Of a stretch of 64,000 bases of DNA, positions 37,944-48,434 are shown in pieces. Source of the stretch: Gammaproteobacteria bacterium (GTDB taxonomy: Bacteria > Pseudomonadota > Gammaproteobacteria > Steroidobacterales > GCA-2729495); assembly GCA_030066665.1 (NCBI GenBank), contig JASJBD010000001.1:1-64000 (forward strand), in the 5' to 3' direction. The notes under the pieces are model-generated. The model worked only from the letters and a program-made list of their open reading frames with translations, had not been told where the DNA came from and did no database searches. Position 1 is the stretch's first letter, and each line of letters begins with the position of its first letter. The position numbers were made by a program, and so were the translations under genes.

Positions 37944-38957
37944 TCAAAAAGCACCCGGGCCGACCCGCCGTTCGATCGACACCAGCTGCGAATCCAGGCG
38001 ACCGCTGAGGAAATCGCCGATGTCGGTCTGCGCCTGGTCCGGGATCTCGAGGTAGAGGTAGTGACCAACGCCCGTGTATTTCTTCAGATACGTTGGTGCG
38101 TTCACCAGCCAGTGCTGAAACACATCGGCTTCCAGGTGCATTACGGTGGCGTTCTCGAGCCCCCACAGGATCAGCGTCGGTGCTTTGACCTGCGCCAGCG
38201 TCGCTTGCGGATCACCAGTGCGGAAATTCCGCAGCTGCATGGCCATGGCCTCGCGGCGCCCAGCGCGGCGCCACATGTCGTAGTTCATGTCCACCAGCCA
38301 TTCCGGCGGTTCGTGAGGCTCGACGAAGTTCATGTCCAGCGTGCGGCGCACCGCGCGGCGAGTCATGTAGCGAGCCTGGACCCAGTTGGCCAGGCCGCCG
38401 CGCCGCGCCCGTCGGTTCGGATCTGTAGCAGCCGAGCGCGGCATGCCGGCAGAATTGATCAACACCAGCCGCTTGACCCGCCCGGCGTGTGCGGCCGCGA
38501 GATTGAAGGCGATGATGCCGCCCGACGACGTCCCGACAACTGAAAAGTCGTCGATACCGAGGCGATCCATCAGGCCCAGGGTGAGCGCGCGATTGCGGTC
38601 CATCGAGTAGTCGTCGCGTGGATCCGGACCGGTCAGACCGGAAATGAGCAGGTCGAGCCGCACGACGCGATGCTGCTCAGCAAGTGTCGCCGCCATGCGG
38701 TCCCAGGTGCGGAGGTGCATGAAGGACGCGTGCAGCAGCAGCACTGCGGGGCCGGCACCCTGGTCCATGTAGTGCAGGCGCACGCCGTCGACGTCCAGAA
38801 ACCTGGACTCCGGCGTGGCATACATGGCTTCCAGTTCGCTCAGGGGCACGCTCATTGCGCCCGCGTCCAGCAACCACGCAGCTACACCAAGGCCGAGCCC
38901 GGTGATTACGACGGCTATAAGTACAATCCACGACGGGCGTACTGTCGCTCGGGTCAC
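37944..38957 (-). CDS. Alpha/beta hydrolase
   Basis: VDGVRLHYMDQGAGPAVLLLHASFM, VVGTSSGG, GVGHYLYLEIPDQ. Confidence 0.85.
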   Translation of the reverse strand: MTRATVRPSWIVLIAVVITGLGLGVAAWLLDAGAMSVPLSELEAMYATPESRFLDVDGVRLHYMDQGAGPAVLLLHASFMHLRTWDRMAATLAEQHRVVRLDLLISGLTGPDPRDDYSMDRNRALTLGLMDRLGIDDFSVVGTSSGGIIAFNLAAAHAGRVKRLVLINSAGMPRSAATDPNRRARRGGLANWVQARYMTRRAVRRTLDMNFVEPHEPPEWLVDMNYDMWRRAGRREAMAMQLRNFRTGDPQATLAQVKAPTLILWGLENATVMHLEADVFQHWLVNAPTYLKKYTGVGHYLYLEIPDQAQTDIGDFLSGRLDSQLVSIERRVGPGAF

Positions 38958-39056
38958 GCCGACTCCCTTAGACTGTCCAGCCTGCTTCCTCGTGTGCTGG
39001 AAGCATAACGTAGAAGTGTCAACCAGACCGGTGATTGAAGAGCGGAGGTAGTCATA

Positions 39057-40484
39057 GTGAAAACAACACGACGAACATTCCTGGGCGGCGCTACTGGCAC
39101 GGTCGCTACGTTGGCACTACCGGGCTGCGCCCGCGACATGGAAACCGCTGATGTCGTCGTGATCGGCGCCGGGATTTCCGGTTTGCACACGGCCCGATTA
39201 CTCGAGAAGGCCGGCGCATCGGTCGTCGTGCTGGAAGGTACTTCGCGAGTCGGGGGGCGCATCGAAACGCTATTTGATTTGCCCGGCGCCCCGGAGATTG
39301 GCGCCGCGGATATCGGCACTATCTACTACCGCATGCTTGGCGTCGTCGAGGAACTCGGGCTCGAAGCCGAGCAGTGGCCAAGCATGACGCCGAGCTACTG
39401 GTATCACTTCAACGGCGAAGGCTTCACGGCGAAGCAATGGCCCGAAGTTGCAGCCAACACCCTCGAAGGCAAGCTGCGCAACATCGCGCCGAGCGGCATG
39501 GGACAGTACTTCATTCCGCAACCGTTGCCGTTACCAACCATCGATGCCTGGTCGGCAGAGGAGTCGGCGAAACTCGATGTTCCCTACGGGCAGTACCTGC
39601 GCGACCAGGGGGCCAGCCCCGAAGCCCTCAAATTGATAATGACTGGTTGGCAGTACGACGAGCTGGACGAAATTTCGGCGCTCTGGCATCTGCGGCTGTT
39701 GAAATGGGGCATGTACGGTATGGAGCAGGCCTTCGAGAGCGGCGCGCCACTGCGATACTACCTGAAAGGCGGCATGAGTCGCCTGACCGACGCAATGGCC
39801 GCATCTCTTGCGAACGAAGTGCGACTCGATCACTGGGTGACCGGCATCGAGCAGGATGATAGCGGCGTGACCGTTAGTTGTCGCAATGGATCGAAAGTCC
39901 GCGCGCGATATGTGATTTGCACGGTGCCGCTGACGATCCTGCGAAACATCGCCATCGAGCCCGCCCTGCCCCAGCTCCTGGCCGAAGCGGTGAACGAAAT
40001 ACCGTACGGCATGGGCACCAGCGTGCTGTTGCACATTGCCTCACCCTACTGGGAAAAAGACGGCCAGCCGCCAAATTTCTGGACGGACCTGCCCATGGTC
40101 GAGACGGCGTTCGTCAACCCGTCCCCCATCGGCGGGGAAGATCACCTGTGGGTATTCACGACCGGCCGACTGGATGCTTCGCGGGGCAACCTGTCCGAGG
40201 ATGAAATCTTTCAGGCGACGATCAAGGAACTCGCCCGCGTTCGGCCCGCCACCGAAGGCGCCCTGGAGCCCCTGGCTCTCCGGTCATGGACCCGGGATCC
40301 GTTCACACTCGGCACGTACGCATCCCGCGCCCCCGGTCAGCCGCATCGCTTCGCGGACGTCTTCAACCAACCTTCAGGACGCTTGGTGATTGCTGGTGAA
40401 CACGCTTGCGTCCGCCATGTCGGCCTGGAAGGGGCGATGGAGTCGGCAGAACTCTCCGCCAACGCGGTCGCGGCGCTTCTGTAA
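39057..40484 (+). CDS. Flavin-containing amine oxidoreductase
   Basis: DVVVIGAGISGLHTARLLEKAGASVVVLEGTSRVGGRIET Rossmann/FAD; C-terminal RLVIAGEHACVRHVGLEGAMESAELSA. Confidence 0.88.
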   Translation: MKTTRRTFLGGATGTVATLALPGCARDMETADVVVIGAGISGLHTARLLEKAGASVVVLEGTSRVGGRIETLFDLPGAPEIGAADIGTIYYRMLGVVEELGLEAEQWPSMTPSYWYHFNGEGFTAKQWPEVAANTLEGKLRNIAPSGMGQYFIPQPLPLPTIDAWSAEESAKLDVPYGQYLRDQGASPEALKLIMTGWQYDELDEISALWHLRLLKWGMYGMEQAFESGAPLRYYLKGGMSRLTDAMAASLANEVRLDHWVTGIEQDDSGVTVSCRNGSKVRARYVICTVPLTILRNIAIEPALPQLLAEAVNEIPYGMGTSVLLHIASPYWEKDGQPPNFWTDLPMVETAFVNPSPIGGEDHLWVFTTGRLDASRGNLSEDEIFQATIKELARVRPATEGALEPLALRSWTRDPFTLGTYASRAPGQPHRFADVFNQPSGRLVIAGEHACVRHVGLEGAMESAELSANAVAALL

Positions 40485-40501
40485 CGCGGCGTCGCCGCGG
40501 C

Positions 40502-41035
40502 TCAGCCGCCCGGCGCCGAGTTCTCCGCGACGAGCCACGCGGCAACGTCAGTGATGTCCTCATCCGACAGCGTCGCGGGAATTCGCATGTGCCCGGTTTC
40601 GCCGGCGAGAATGGCCCTGATGTACGCTGCCAGTCCGTCCGCCTTGTAAGTTGCGAAGTTGTCGATCGCGTGGCAACCCAGGCAGCTGCGGCCCCGGCGC
40701 TCGCCGTTGGCGAGATTGGCTGGTGTATCGGCATCGGGCGCTGACCCGGCGCTGACGAGGTACGCGGCAATATCCGCCACATCCTGTTCCGACAGCTTCT
40801 GCGAAATCGGCATATGCGGTTTTTCGCCGGCGAGAATGGCTGAAATGTCAGCAGCCAGAGCGTCGGCCTCCGAAGCTGCGAAAGCGTCTTCGGCGTGGCA
40901 ATTCAGGCAGCCTTTGGCCTTGAGCTCTCCGTTCTCCAGGTTAGCTTCTGCATAGGCCCCCGACGCGACCGCGCCGATCGCCATGCAGCCAACGAGAATG
41001 AAGGTAGCCGGGAAGTAGCTTCGGTCTCTGGGCAT
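40502..41035 (-). CDS. Secreted di-heme cytochrome c
   Basis: CLNCH and CLGCH heme motifs in two tandem similar domains; start chosen at ATG 41035 (signal peptide). Confidence 0.8.
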   Translation of the reverse strand: MPRDRSYFPATFILVGCMAIGAVASGAYAEANLENGELKAKGCLNCHAEDAFAASEADALAADISAILAGEKPHMPISQKLSEQDVADIAAYLVSAGSAPDADTPANLANGERRGRSCLGCHAIDNFATYKADGLAAYIRAILAGETGHMRIPATLSDEDITDVAAWLVAENSAPGG

Positions 41036-41160
41036 TGTCACCTTTCCTCTTTTACGGACGCTACGCGTACACACTTTAACTATGGGGCCCGATGCTGACC
41101 CGTGCAATAAGGACAATCCGCGCTAGACGCATCCAATCCGGAACTCAATGGAACGATCAC

Positions 41161-42645
41161 TCAGACTTGCCCCAGGTAGCCGTGGAATACGCCGTTGGGA
41201 TCGTATTTCTTGCGCGCGTCAGCCAACTTCCGCCAGTTCTCTTCGGTGAAGCATTCACGAATGTGCGTGGGATGCCGCCGCAGCTCGACCTCATTGATAT
41301 ATCGCCCCGCCTGGTAGCGTTCCAGGTGCGGTATTGCCCCGTCGAGCCAGTCGAAATTGGCATCGTCCTGGGTTTCGTCCTGCCAGATGATGAATGCACC
41401 GACATAGTGCCGGGCATTCCAGGACAGGCAGGAATCGTCACGCGTCTCGAGGTTCATGCCATAAGCGCCGAGCACGTGATTGATCGGTGACGGAGTCGAG
41501 CGGAAGTGGTCGGCCACGTCGACGAAGATCTTGCCCGGTTCATTGGTCAGCACCCCATCGACCCCGTACCGGCCGTGGGCCCCGCCCGGCGTATCCGGCG
41601 TGAAAAACTTGTACAGGCCGGGGAAATCCAGCTTTTCGTATTCGACCAAGGCGATGCTCTTGCGCGGCAGGATCGAACGCGCGAGCGGCCGGAGCAAGTC
41701 CCGGGACTCCGCCACCGTGTCACCAAAAGCATAGGCCGTGACGATAAAGATCTTGGACTGTTCGGGCGGAGCATCCGGCGGCGCTACCGGACTGTGCATC
41801 AGCGCGGCCATGATCTCGACCCGGTCATCCTTGCCTTCATGTAGCTGATCCAGCGCCTGCGTGGCTGCCTCCAACTCCTCCAGCGGCAGGATGTATGTAT
41901 TAGCCAGAATGCCTTGCGCGGTCGGATACAGCTTCAAGTCATAGCGGGTCACCACGCCGAAGAAGCCGGGACCACCGCCGCGAACCGCCCAGTAGAGGTC
42001 CGGGTTCTCATCCCGCGTGGCCATGACGATTTCACCGTCGGCGGTGACAATCTCGGCGCCCTCGATCGACAGTGCGGCGAAGCCGTCGCGGGCCGTGTAG
42101 TTCAGACCAATACCGCCCCCGAGCACGAAGCCACCGATGCCGACAGTCGGGCAATGCGGCACCGGGAAACTGAAACCGCGCGCGCCGGCCTGCGCCGTCA
42201 GCTGGATACCTTTCGTGCCGGGCTGGGTCAGCGCCAGCTGGCGGTCGTCATCGATCTGCACGTCGTTGAGGGGAGACACATCGATACAGACCCCGCCATC
42301 CCGCAGCGACGCCCCGAGCGCGTTGTGCCCGCCGCTGCGAGTCGTGACCTTGAGATTGTTGTCCGCCGCGTATCTCACCGCCGCCTGCACATCCTCGACC
42401 GACGTCGCCTGGACGATCATGTCGGGATAACGATCAGGCTTGGAACGATGGAACACCATGGACCGGCGCCAGCTTTCGTAGTCGCTGTCACCTTTGCGAA
42501 TAACGGATCCACCGACCCGTGGCCCCGGACGAGGCTCGTGGCCGGCGGCCAGTATTGAGCCGGAATATAGCGATCCGAGCGCACCGATCACGGTGCCCGA
42601 TGCCCAGTATTTCAGAATGTCGCGACGCGTTGATTTCGAATACAT
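41161..42645 (-). CDS. FAD-binding oxidoreductase (BBE family)
   Basis: VRYAADNNLKVTTRSGGHNALGASLRDGGVCIDVS, GGGIGLNYTARDGFAALSIEGAEIVTADGEIV; C-terminal DPNGVFHG; start at ATG 42645 with Tat-like TRRDILKYW. Confidence 0.85.
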   Translation of the reverse strand: MYSKSTRRDILKYWASGTVIGALGSLYSGSILAAGHEPRPGPRVGGSVIRKGDSDYESWRRSMVFHRSKPDRYPDMIVQATSVEDVQAAVRYAADNNLKVTTRSGGHNALGASLRDGGVCIDVSPLNDVQIDDDRQLALTQPGTKGIQLTAQAGARGFSFPVPHCPTVGIGGFVLGGGIGLNYTARDGFAALSIEGAEIVTADGEIVMATRDENPDLYWAVRGGGPGFFGVVTRYDLKLYPTAQGILANTYILPLEELEAATQALDQLHEGKDDRVEIMAALMHSPVAPPDAPPEQSKIFIVTAYAFGDTVAESRDLLRPLARSILPRKSIALVEYEKLDFPGLYKFFTPDTPGGAHGRYGVDGVLTNEPGKIFVDVADHFRSTPSPINHVLGAYGMNLETRDDSCLSWNARHYVGAFIIWQDETQDDANFDWLDGAIPHLERYQAGRYINEVELRRHPTHIRECFTEENWRKLADARKKYDPNGVFHGYLGQV

Positions 42646-42785
42646 GTTGTCACCCCCCCAAGCAGCCAAGGAGCGCAGCCTAGGTGGGCTGCCGTCTGCC
42701 TCGCCACTACCCGATCGGGTAGTTGTCGGTATTCCCCAATCGTAACTAATGTGACTACACCTGGCATCTGTCGGCAGAGGAGCAT

Positions 42786-43898
42786 GTGATGAGCAAGCGG
42801 AGCAAACGGATCGGACAATACATGGCGCTGGCACTGCAGCCGGTGATGCGCGGCGCGCAGCAGCGTTCAGACATTCAGCGCAACCTGGATCACATCGCCG
42901 AACTCACGCGGGCCGCAATCTGGCTGACGTCCATCGACCTGCCGGTGCGCCTGATCGCCATCCCGGAAGGTGCCCTGCAGGGCTTCACCGACGAGATCTT
43001 CGACTGGGATCACGTAGAGTATGTCGAGCGCACCGCGATCGATCTCCCCGGGCCGGAAACCGAGTACCTCGGCGACCTCGCCCGCGATGTCGATGCCTAC
43101 ATCGTGGCACAGGCCAAGGCAAAGCATCCCGAATTCCCCGAACGATTTTTCAATTGCGCATTCGTCATCGATCCGCGCGGCGAACTCGTGCATACCCATT
43201 ACAAGATGCAGGTATTTGCCCGGGAACATTCCACCGTGCCGCATGACGTCTGGGACAAGTGGGTCGAGCTCTATGGTGAGGGACTGGACGCGTTTTTCCC
43301 GGTAACCGACACGGATATCGGTCGTATTGGTTGCATCATCTGCATGGAAGGCAGTTATCCGGAAACGGCCCGCGGCCTGGCCATGAACGGTGCCGAGATT
43401 GTGTACCGGCCCAGCTACCCGGAACCGTACGTCGCCAACCAGTTGTGGGAAGTGCAGAATCGCGCGCGGGCCCTCGACAACACCATGTTCGTCATTGCGC
43501 CAAACCCCGCGTCCTATCTGCCGATGCCCGACTCGCCGTTTCCGCTGGATACGTTCGGCGGCAATTCGATGATCGTCGACTACCAGGGTCAATTGATCTC
43601 GAATCATGCTGCCGGGGGCAGCGCCTCGTACGCGGCCGGCATCATCGATATCGAGGCGATGCGCGAGTACCGGGCGCGCTCGCTGTGGGGCAACTGGATG
43701 AAGGATCTCCGGACGGAGCAGTACCGGCTGATCTACGACCAGCCGCTGTACGAGCGCAACCGTTGCCTGCTGCAGCCGCCGTTGAAGCACGCGGACAACG
43801 ACCGCGTGGTGCATGCTGCCGTCGAGCGCATGTACGAACGGGACATCTGGAAGCGGCCGGCCTACATGACGCAGGAAACACCAGGGTTACACGATTGA
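42786..43898 (+). CDS. Nitrilase/carbon-nitrogen hydrolase
   Basis: LIAIPEGALQGF (Glu), THYKMQVFARE (Lys), IGCIICMEGSYPE (Cys). Confidence 0.85.
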   Translation: MMSKRSKRIGQYMALALQPVMRGAQQRSDIQRNLDHIAELTRAAIWLTSIDLPVRLIAIPEGALQGFTDEIFDWDHVEYVERTAIDLPGPETEYLGDLARDVDAYIVAQAKAKHPEFPERFFNCAFVIDPRGELVHTHYKMQVFAREHSTVPHDVWDKWVELYGEGLDAFFPVTDTDIGRIGCIICMEGSYPETARGLAMNGAEIVYRPSYPEPYVANQLWEVQNRARALDNTMFVIAPNPASYLPMPDSPFPLDTFGGNSMIVDYQGQLISNHAAGGSASYAAGIIDIEAMREYRARSLWGNWMKDLRTEQYRLIYDQPLYERNRCLLQPPLKHADNDRVVHAAVERMYERDIWKRPAYMTQETPGLHD

Positions 43899-44875
43899 TT
43901 CTCCGAGCTGTCGCCTATGCCGGCTGCCTGGCACTCGCCGCGCTGTTGCTCGTCACGGCCCATGCGGAGCAGATTCGCAAGCTGGATCTCACGGACGATA
44001 TTCATGCTCGCATCCTTGCGCTGACCAAGAGTTACTACCAGGCGTGGTCATATACGCAGGACAGCACGGCATTCGATCGTGCCGGGCGGTTCTATTCAAA
44101 GAATCAGGACAACGTGTATTGGGACCCCATGCCGCCGTTGGAGGGATTTCGCGGTTGGGACGAGTATCAGCATGTCGTGGAGACCGTGTGGATTCCCGGC
44201 GGCATGGTAGCCGCCGGGATCCTGTTCGCGTCGGACGGCTCGTTCCAGGCCTGGCGGCACGCCAACGTCGTCTGGACCGCCAGCAACTGTCTCGTTCATC
44301 CGCAAATGCAGGACGGCAGCACGAGCACGATCCCCTGTCGGGGCTCACAGGTCTGGGAACGGTCGACCGGTGACTGGCTCGTTGTACACGAAATCTTCTC
44401 CGCGCCGGTGCACATTGCCGGCACTCTGTTCCGCAGTCCGCGGAAAGCCGATGAGCGGGTCAGACCCGACGCTGAATTTACACGGCTTGGCCGCGAAATC
44501 GCCGCGCGTTGGGGCGATGGCCAGGCCGCCGACGCGGCCAGTCGCCTGCGGCCCTATTACGGGCCGGACGACACGCTGCATCTGTATATGCCCTGGGCAC
44601 CCCATGATGGGTACCCCGACTGGGCGTCGTTCGTCGCCGGGCTGCGCGACTACGTTGCTCTGGGGGTCGAACGGGTGCAAATCAGCCCGAATGATGACGT
44701 GGAGGCGACCCGCCGGGGCGACATCGCCTGGAGTCACGGTACGGTCCACTTCGAATTCACCACCACCGGTGGTGACGTGGTTGCGGCAGACGGCCGGCAG
44801 AGCCGCGTCTGGCGGCGGCAGAATGACGGCTGGCTGATCGTTCACGAGCACCTGGCGATTCCCTTGGGACACTGA
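43895..44875 (+). CDS. Secreted SnoaL-like/DUF4440-like protein, two tandem domains
   Basis: TTG start overlapping the upstream stop; two regions ending WLVVHEIFSAP and WLIVHEHLAIP typical of the NTF2-like fold. Confidence 0.6.
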   Translation: MILRAVAYAGCLALAALLLVTAHAEQIRKLDLTDDIHARILALTKSYYQAWSYTQDSTAFDRAGRFYSKNQDNVYWDPMPPLEGFRGWDEYQHVVETVWIPGGMVAAGILFASDGSFQAWRHANVVWTASNCLVHPQMQDGSTSTIPCRGSQVWERSTGDWLVVHEIFSAPVHIAGTLFRSPRKADERVRPDAEFTRLGREIAARWGDGQAADAASRLRPYYGPDDTLHLYMPWAPHDGYPDWASFVAGLRDYVALGVERVQISPNDDVEATRRGDIAWSHGTVHFEFTTTGGDVVAADGRQSRVWRRQNDGWLIVHEHLAIPLGH

Positions 44876-44952
44876 CCTGCGACCAGGAAATTGACCGTCG
44901 CGTGGCGCGGCCTTACAGTGGCTCGACAACAATTGGCACACCGCCAGGCATT

Positions 44953-45684
44953 ATGGTCCGAGCCAACGAACCCGCGCTGCGCGAGCCGCTGGTGCTCACG
45001 CTGTCCCGCATCCACCGCAGCCGTTCGGTGGATCAATTGCGACAGGTGTTTCTGCACGATATTCCGCGACTGATTCCGGCCGACGCCTACGGCATGTATC
45101 TGTTCGACGACGAATTGAATACCCAGTCTGTATTCGCCTATCGCGCCAAGCCCCGTTTCCTGTCGGAATACGAGGAACAGCGCGCCCTGGACCCGTTGCT
45201 GCGGCATGTGCTGAAACGCAAGAAGTTCACGCATTCGCTGGCGATGTACAGTGAATCCGAATGGGTGCGACAGCCGCTGTATGACTTCCTGTCGCGCTGG
45301 GGCCTGCAGTTCTCCATCGAAGCGCCGCTGGTCGCGAACGGGTCAGTCGTTGGCACGATCAACTTCGCCACCAGCAACAAAGCCTATTTTTCGGACGAGA
45401 CGTTGAGCCTGGCCCGGTTTCTGTGCGAGGAACTGGATGTGTGCTGCGGCCGGCTCGTCGAGCTCGATACCCTGCGGCGACAGTCGGTGCAGGCGCGGTC
45501 TATCGAATCATTACCCGGTCGGGCGGGTCAGGTCATGCAGCTCGCCGCCGAGGGTTTGCCAAACCACGCCATCGCTCACCAGCTTGGCATTAGCGAGAAC
45601 ACGGTGCGCTACCACATGAAGCGCATTTACCGGCGGCTCGGTGTCAACAACCGCGCGCAGCTCGCCGGACGTGTGCACCAGTAG
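44953..45684 (+). CDS. LuxR-type transcriptional regulator with GAF-like sensor
   Basis: C-terminal LPGRAGQVMQLAAEGLPNHAIAHQLGISENTVRYHMKRIYRRLGVNNRAQL HTH; N-terminal GAF-like. Confidence 0.85.
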   Translation: MVRANEPALREPLVLTLSRIHRSRSVDQLRQVFLHDIPRLIPADAYGMYLFDDELNTQSVFAYRAKPRFLSEYEEQRALDPLLRHVLKRKKFTHSLAMYSESEWVRQPLYDFLSRWGLQFSIEAPLVANGSVVGTINFATSNKAYFSDETLSLARFLCEELDVCCGRLVELDTLRRQSVQARSIESLPGRAGQVMQLAAEGLPNHAIAHQLGISENTVRYHMKRIYRRLGVNNRAQLAGRVHQ

Positions 45685-45702
45685 TTTGCGCGGCGGGCGC
45701 GC

Positions 45703-46137
45703 CTAGTCCGATCGCGGTTCCACCAGCTCGATCAGGTGCCCGGCAGTGTCCGCCGGTTCGAGATACGCAACCTTGCTGCGACCGTTATCGAAAATGCCGT
45801 TCTTCGTGATGTAGCCCAGCCGGAACCCCTTCTCTGCCATCGATTCGACCACCTGCTCGATATTGTCGACCTGCAGGGCAATATGGCTGATCCCGGGCGC
45901 CGGATCGCCGCACAGGGTGCGCACGTCGTCAGACACCAGCTGGATGAGTTCCAGTTCCACGCCCGGTAATTTCACGAAACCGAAGATGCCGGTCCCGCCG
46001 GTTTCCTCCGCCGTCATGACGCGAATATTCTCGTCGGGCACATCAAACAAACGCTGAAACATGTCCAGCGCTGCATCCATGTCCTGGACGAAATAGCCGA
46101 CGTGACGAAGACCCTTGAAATCTGCGTTGATTGTCAT
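45703..46137 (-). CDS. VOC/glyoxalase-family protein
   Basis: GLRHVGYFVQDMDAALDMFQRLFD..., LELIQLVSD, HIALQVDNIEQVVESM; ATG 46137. Confidence 0.8.
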   Translation of the reverse strand: MTINADFKGLRHVGYFVQDMDAALDMFQRLFDVPDENIRVMTAEETGGTGIFGFVKLPGVELELIQLVSDDVRTLCGDPAPGISHIALQVDNIEQVVESMAEKGFRLGYITKNGIFDNGRSKVAYLEPADTAGHLIELVEPRSD

Positions 46138-46246
46138 TCGTTGCATCTCACCCAGTTCGCCGGTCGTGGCCATCCTGGCGATCGGCTGATCTCCCATCCG
46201 ATGTCACGTCGGGCTCGAACATCAAGTCCAGCTCCATTGCGGTCCC

Positions 46247-47455
46247 CTACAGCGACACGACAAGTATGAACAGGCTGGCCACAACACCAATGACCGGCAC
46301 GGCCAACGGCACTGGCCGCACACCGTCCGGCACCGGGTCCCGCGTCTTGATCCGCCACAGGCACAGGTTCACCAGCGTGAATACCACCAGAACCATGGCG
46401 CTGGTGGTTTTGGCCAGGCTGACCAGCGGCAACAGCAAGGCCAGCGCCAGCACGATCGCGCCGGCAAGAAATGTTGACCGCAGCGGTGTGTGCGTCCGCG
46501 GATGGACCACGCTCAGTGCAGCCGGCAGCCAGCCATTGCGACTCATGCCGTAGAAGATCCGCGATGCCATGATGATTTGTATCAGCGCCCCGTTAATAAC
46601 CGCGACCGTGCCGATGAGACTGAGCAATAACGCTGGCCGGTTGGTCGCGGCGGTATACACCGCGGCGAGAGGCGCGTCACTCTCAGCCAGCTCGGCCGGC
46701 GGCATCGTCACCATCGACACTACAGCAATCAGCACATACAGCACCGTGGAGAAGCCAAACGCCAGGATAATGCCGAGCGGAATCGTGCGTTGCGGCTGCT
46801 TGACCTCCTCGGCAATGTTGACCATGTCCTCGAAGCCGATGAATGCGAAAAATGCGAGGAATGCGCCGGCCAGCACGCCCTGCCACGCGGCATTATCCAA
46901 CGGCACCACATCGGCCAGGGCAAAATCCGCGACGTGCACGAAATTCGGCGACGCCACTGCGATCACCCAAAGCAGCCCACCCGCCTCCGCAATCGTGAGA
47001 AATGCCGCCACGCGCGCCGATTCAGCGATGCCGCGCGCGGAAACCAGCGTCAGTATCGCGACCAGGACCAGGATAATGAGCCAGGCTGGCCCGTCGATAA
47101 ACACATGGAAGTAGCCAACGAAGCCATTCGCGAGAGTCGCCGCAGACACCAGCCCGGCCAGCGCAATCAGCAGTCCCACGGCCATGGCCAGACTGCGCCG
47201 GTTGAAAGCCTTGTGCAGATACACGGCTTCGCCGGCGCTGACCGGAAAGCGCGCGGCCAGTTCGCCGTAACTCAGGCCGGTAAAGATCGCGATGAATGCG
47301 GCGACCATGAAGGCGAAAGGAGCCAGAATGCCGGCTTCGCCGGCCACCTTGCCAACGAGGACGTAAATGCCGGCGCCGATAATATTGCCTGCGCCGTACA
47401 GCGCGAACAGGGTCAGACCAACGTCGCGCTTGAGTGCTATTCGTCGGTCATCCAT
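46247..47455 (-). CDS. APC-superfamily amino acid permease
   Basis: GAGNIIGAGIYVLVGKVAGEAG, SYGELAARFPVSAGEAVYLHKAF, GFEDMVNIAEEVKQPQRTIP. Confidence 0.88.
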   Translation of the reverse strand: MDDRRIALKRDVGLTLFALYGAGNIIGAGIYVLVGKVAGEAGILAPFAFMVAAFIAIFTGLSYGELAARFPVSAGEAVYLHKAFNRRSLAMAVGLLIALAGLVSAATLANGFVGYFHVFIDGPAWLIILVLVAILTLVSARGIAESARVAAFLTIAEAGGLLWVIAVASPNFVHVADFALADVVPLDNAAWQGVLAGAFLAFFAFIGFEDMVNIAEEVKQPQRTIPLGIILAFGFSTVLYVLIAVVSMVTMPPAELAESDAPLAAVYTAATNRPALLLSLIGTVAVINGALIQIIMASRIFYGMSRNGWLPAALSVVHPRTHTPLRSTFLAGAIVLALALLLPLVSLAKTTSAMVLVVFTLVNLCLWRIKTRDPVPDGVRPVPLAVPVIGVVASLFILVVSL

Positions 47456-48246
47456 CGCGCCATGCCGGCCATGCGCTGCACGAATTCGACCGGGTCTTTA
47501 TCCCGAATCTGCATCGCCTGCAGGGCCGGCTCGATACCGATGACCAACTCGTAGTCCCTGTTCAGGATGCCGTCGACAACACGGTCCGCACACTCCTCCG
47601 CCGACATGCCGTTGCCGTCGTCCCAGTCGCTGGCGCCATACTCGGAACCATCACCCGTTAACGCGTGCCGAAAAACATTGCTCTTGATGCCGGCTATCAC
47701 CAGCATGGTCACGTGGATATTGTCGTCGTAGTGCTCGACACGCAGGGTGTCAAAGTAGCCGTGCAGCGCGTGTTTCGCGGCGCAATAGGCGCTGTGATGA
47801 GGGACCGCGTGCTTTCCCGCCACGGAGGATGTCACGACGAGGTGGCCGCCCCCCTGTTCGAGCATGCGTGGCAGCACCAGCTTGGTCAACGCCACCGGGC
47901 CGAAGAAATCCACTTCCATGATCCGGCGATCGACTTCCAGCAAGGTGTCCTTTGCTGCTGACCGCTGGCCAATTCCGGCATTGTTGACCAGCACGTCGAC
48001 TCGATCGAATTCTTGCAGCACTTCACGCGTTGCGGCTTCGCGCTGCGCCTGATCCGTGATGTCAAAGGGCAGCACGTGAACATCAGCACCGCTGGCGGTA
48101 CAGCCCTTTTTCACGCGCTCCAGCTCGGCGCGGCGGCGGGCGGAAATGATGAGTTCGGCCCCCTCACGATGGAACACGTTGGCCATTCCTTCGCCCACGC
48201 CGGATGAAGCGCCGGTGATCCAGATCGTCTTATGTGCAAGCCTCAT
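47437..48246 (-). CDS. Short-chain dehydrogenase/reductase
   Basis: TIWITGASSGVGEGMA, NNAGIG, SAYCAAKHAL. Confidence 0.9.
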   Translation of the reverse strand: MRLAHKTIWITGASSGVGEGMANVFHREGAELIISARRRAELERVKKGCTASGADVHVLPFDITDQAQREAATREVLQEFDRVDVLVNNAGIGQRSAAKDTLLEVDRRIMEVDFFGPVALTKLVLPRMLEQGGGHLVVTSSVAGKHAVPHHSAYCAAKHALHGYFDTLRVEHYDDNIHVTMLVIAGIKSNVFRHALTGDGSEYGASDWDDGNGMSAEECADRVVDGILNRDYELVIGIEPALQAMQIRDKDPVEFVQRMAGMARWMTDE

Positions 48247-48434
48247 GGGAGTCGTCGTTACGTGCCCCGATAACATCAGACTGTACTTTTACATAACTGA
48301 CTTTGTAATCCGTGGAAACCGCATAGGTAATGGGTTTCCGCGAAAACGCTGGATCCGGGCGGGCGGCTTCGGGGAAAATTGCAGGTAAGAAAATCCTGCC
48401 CACACAGGCACAACAAGAAGCGACAATCAGAATC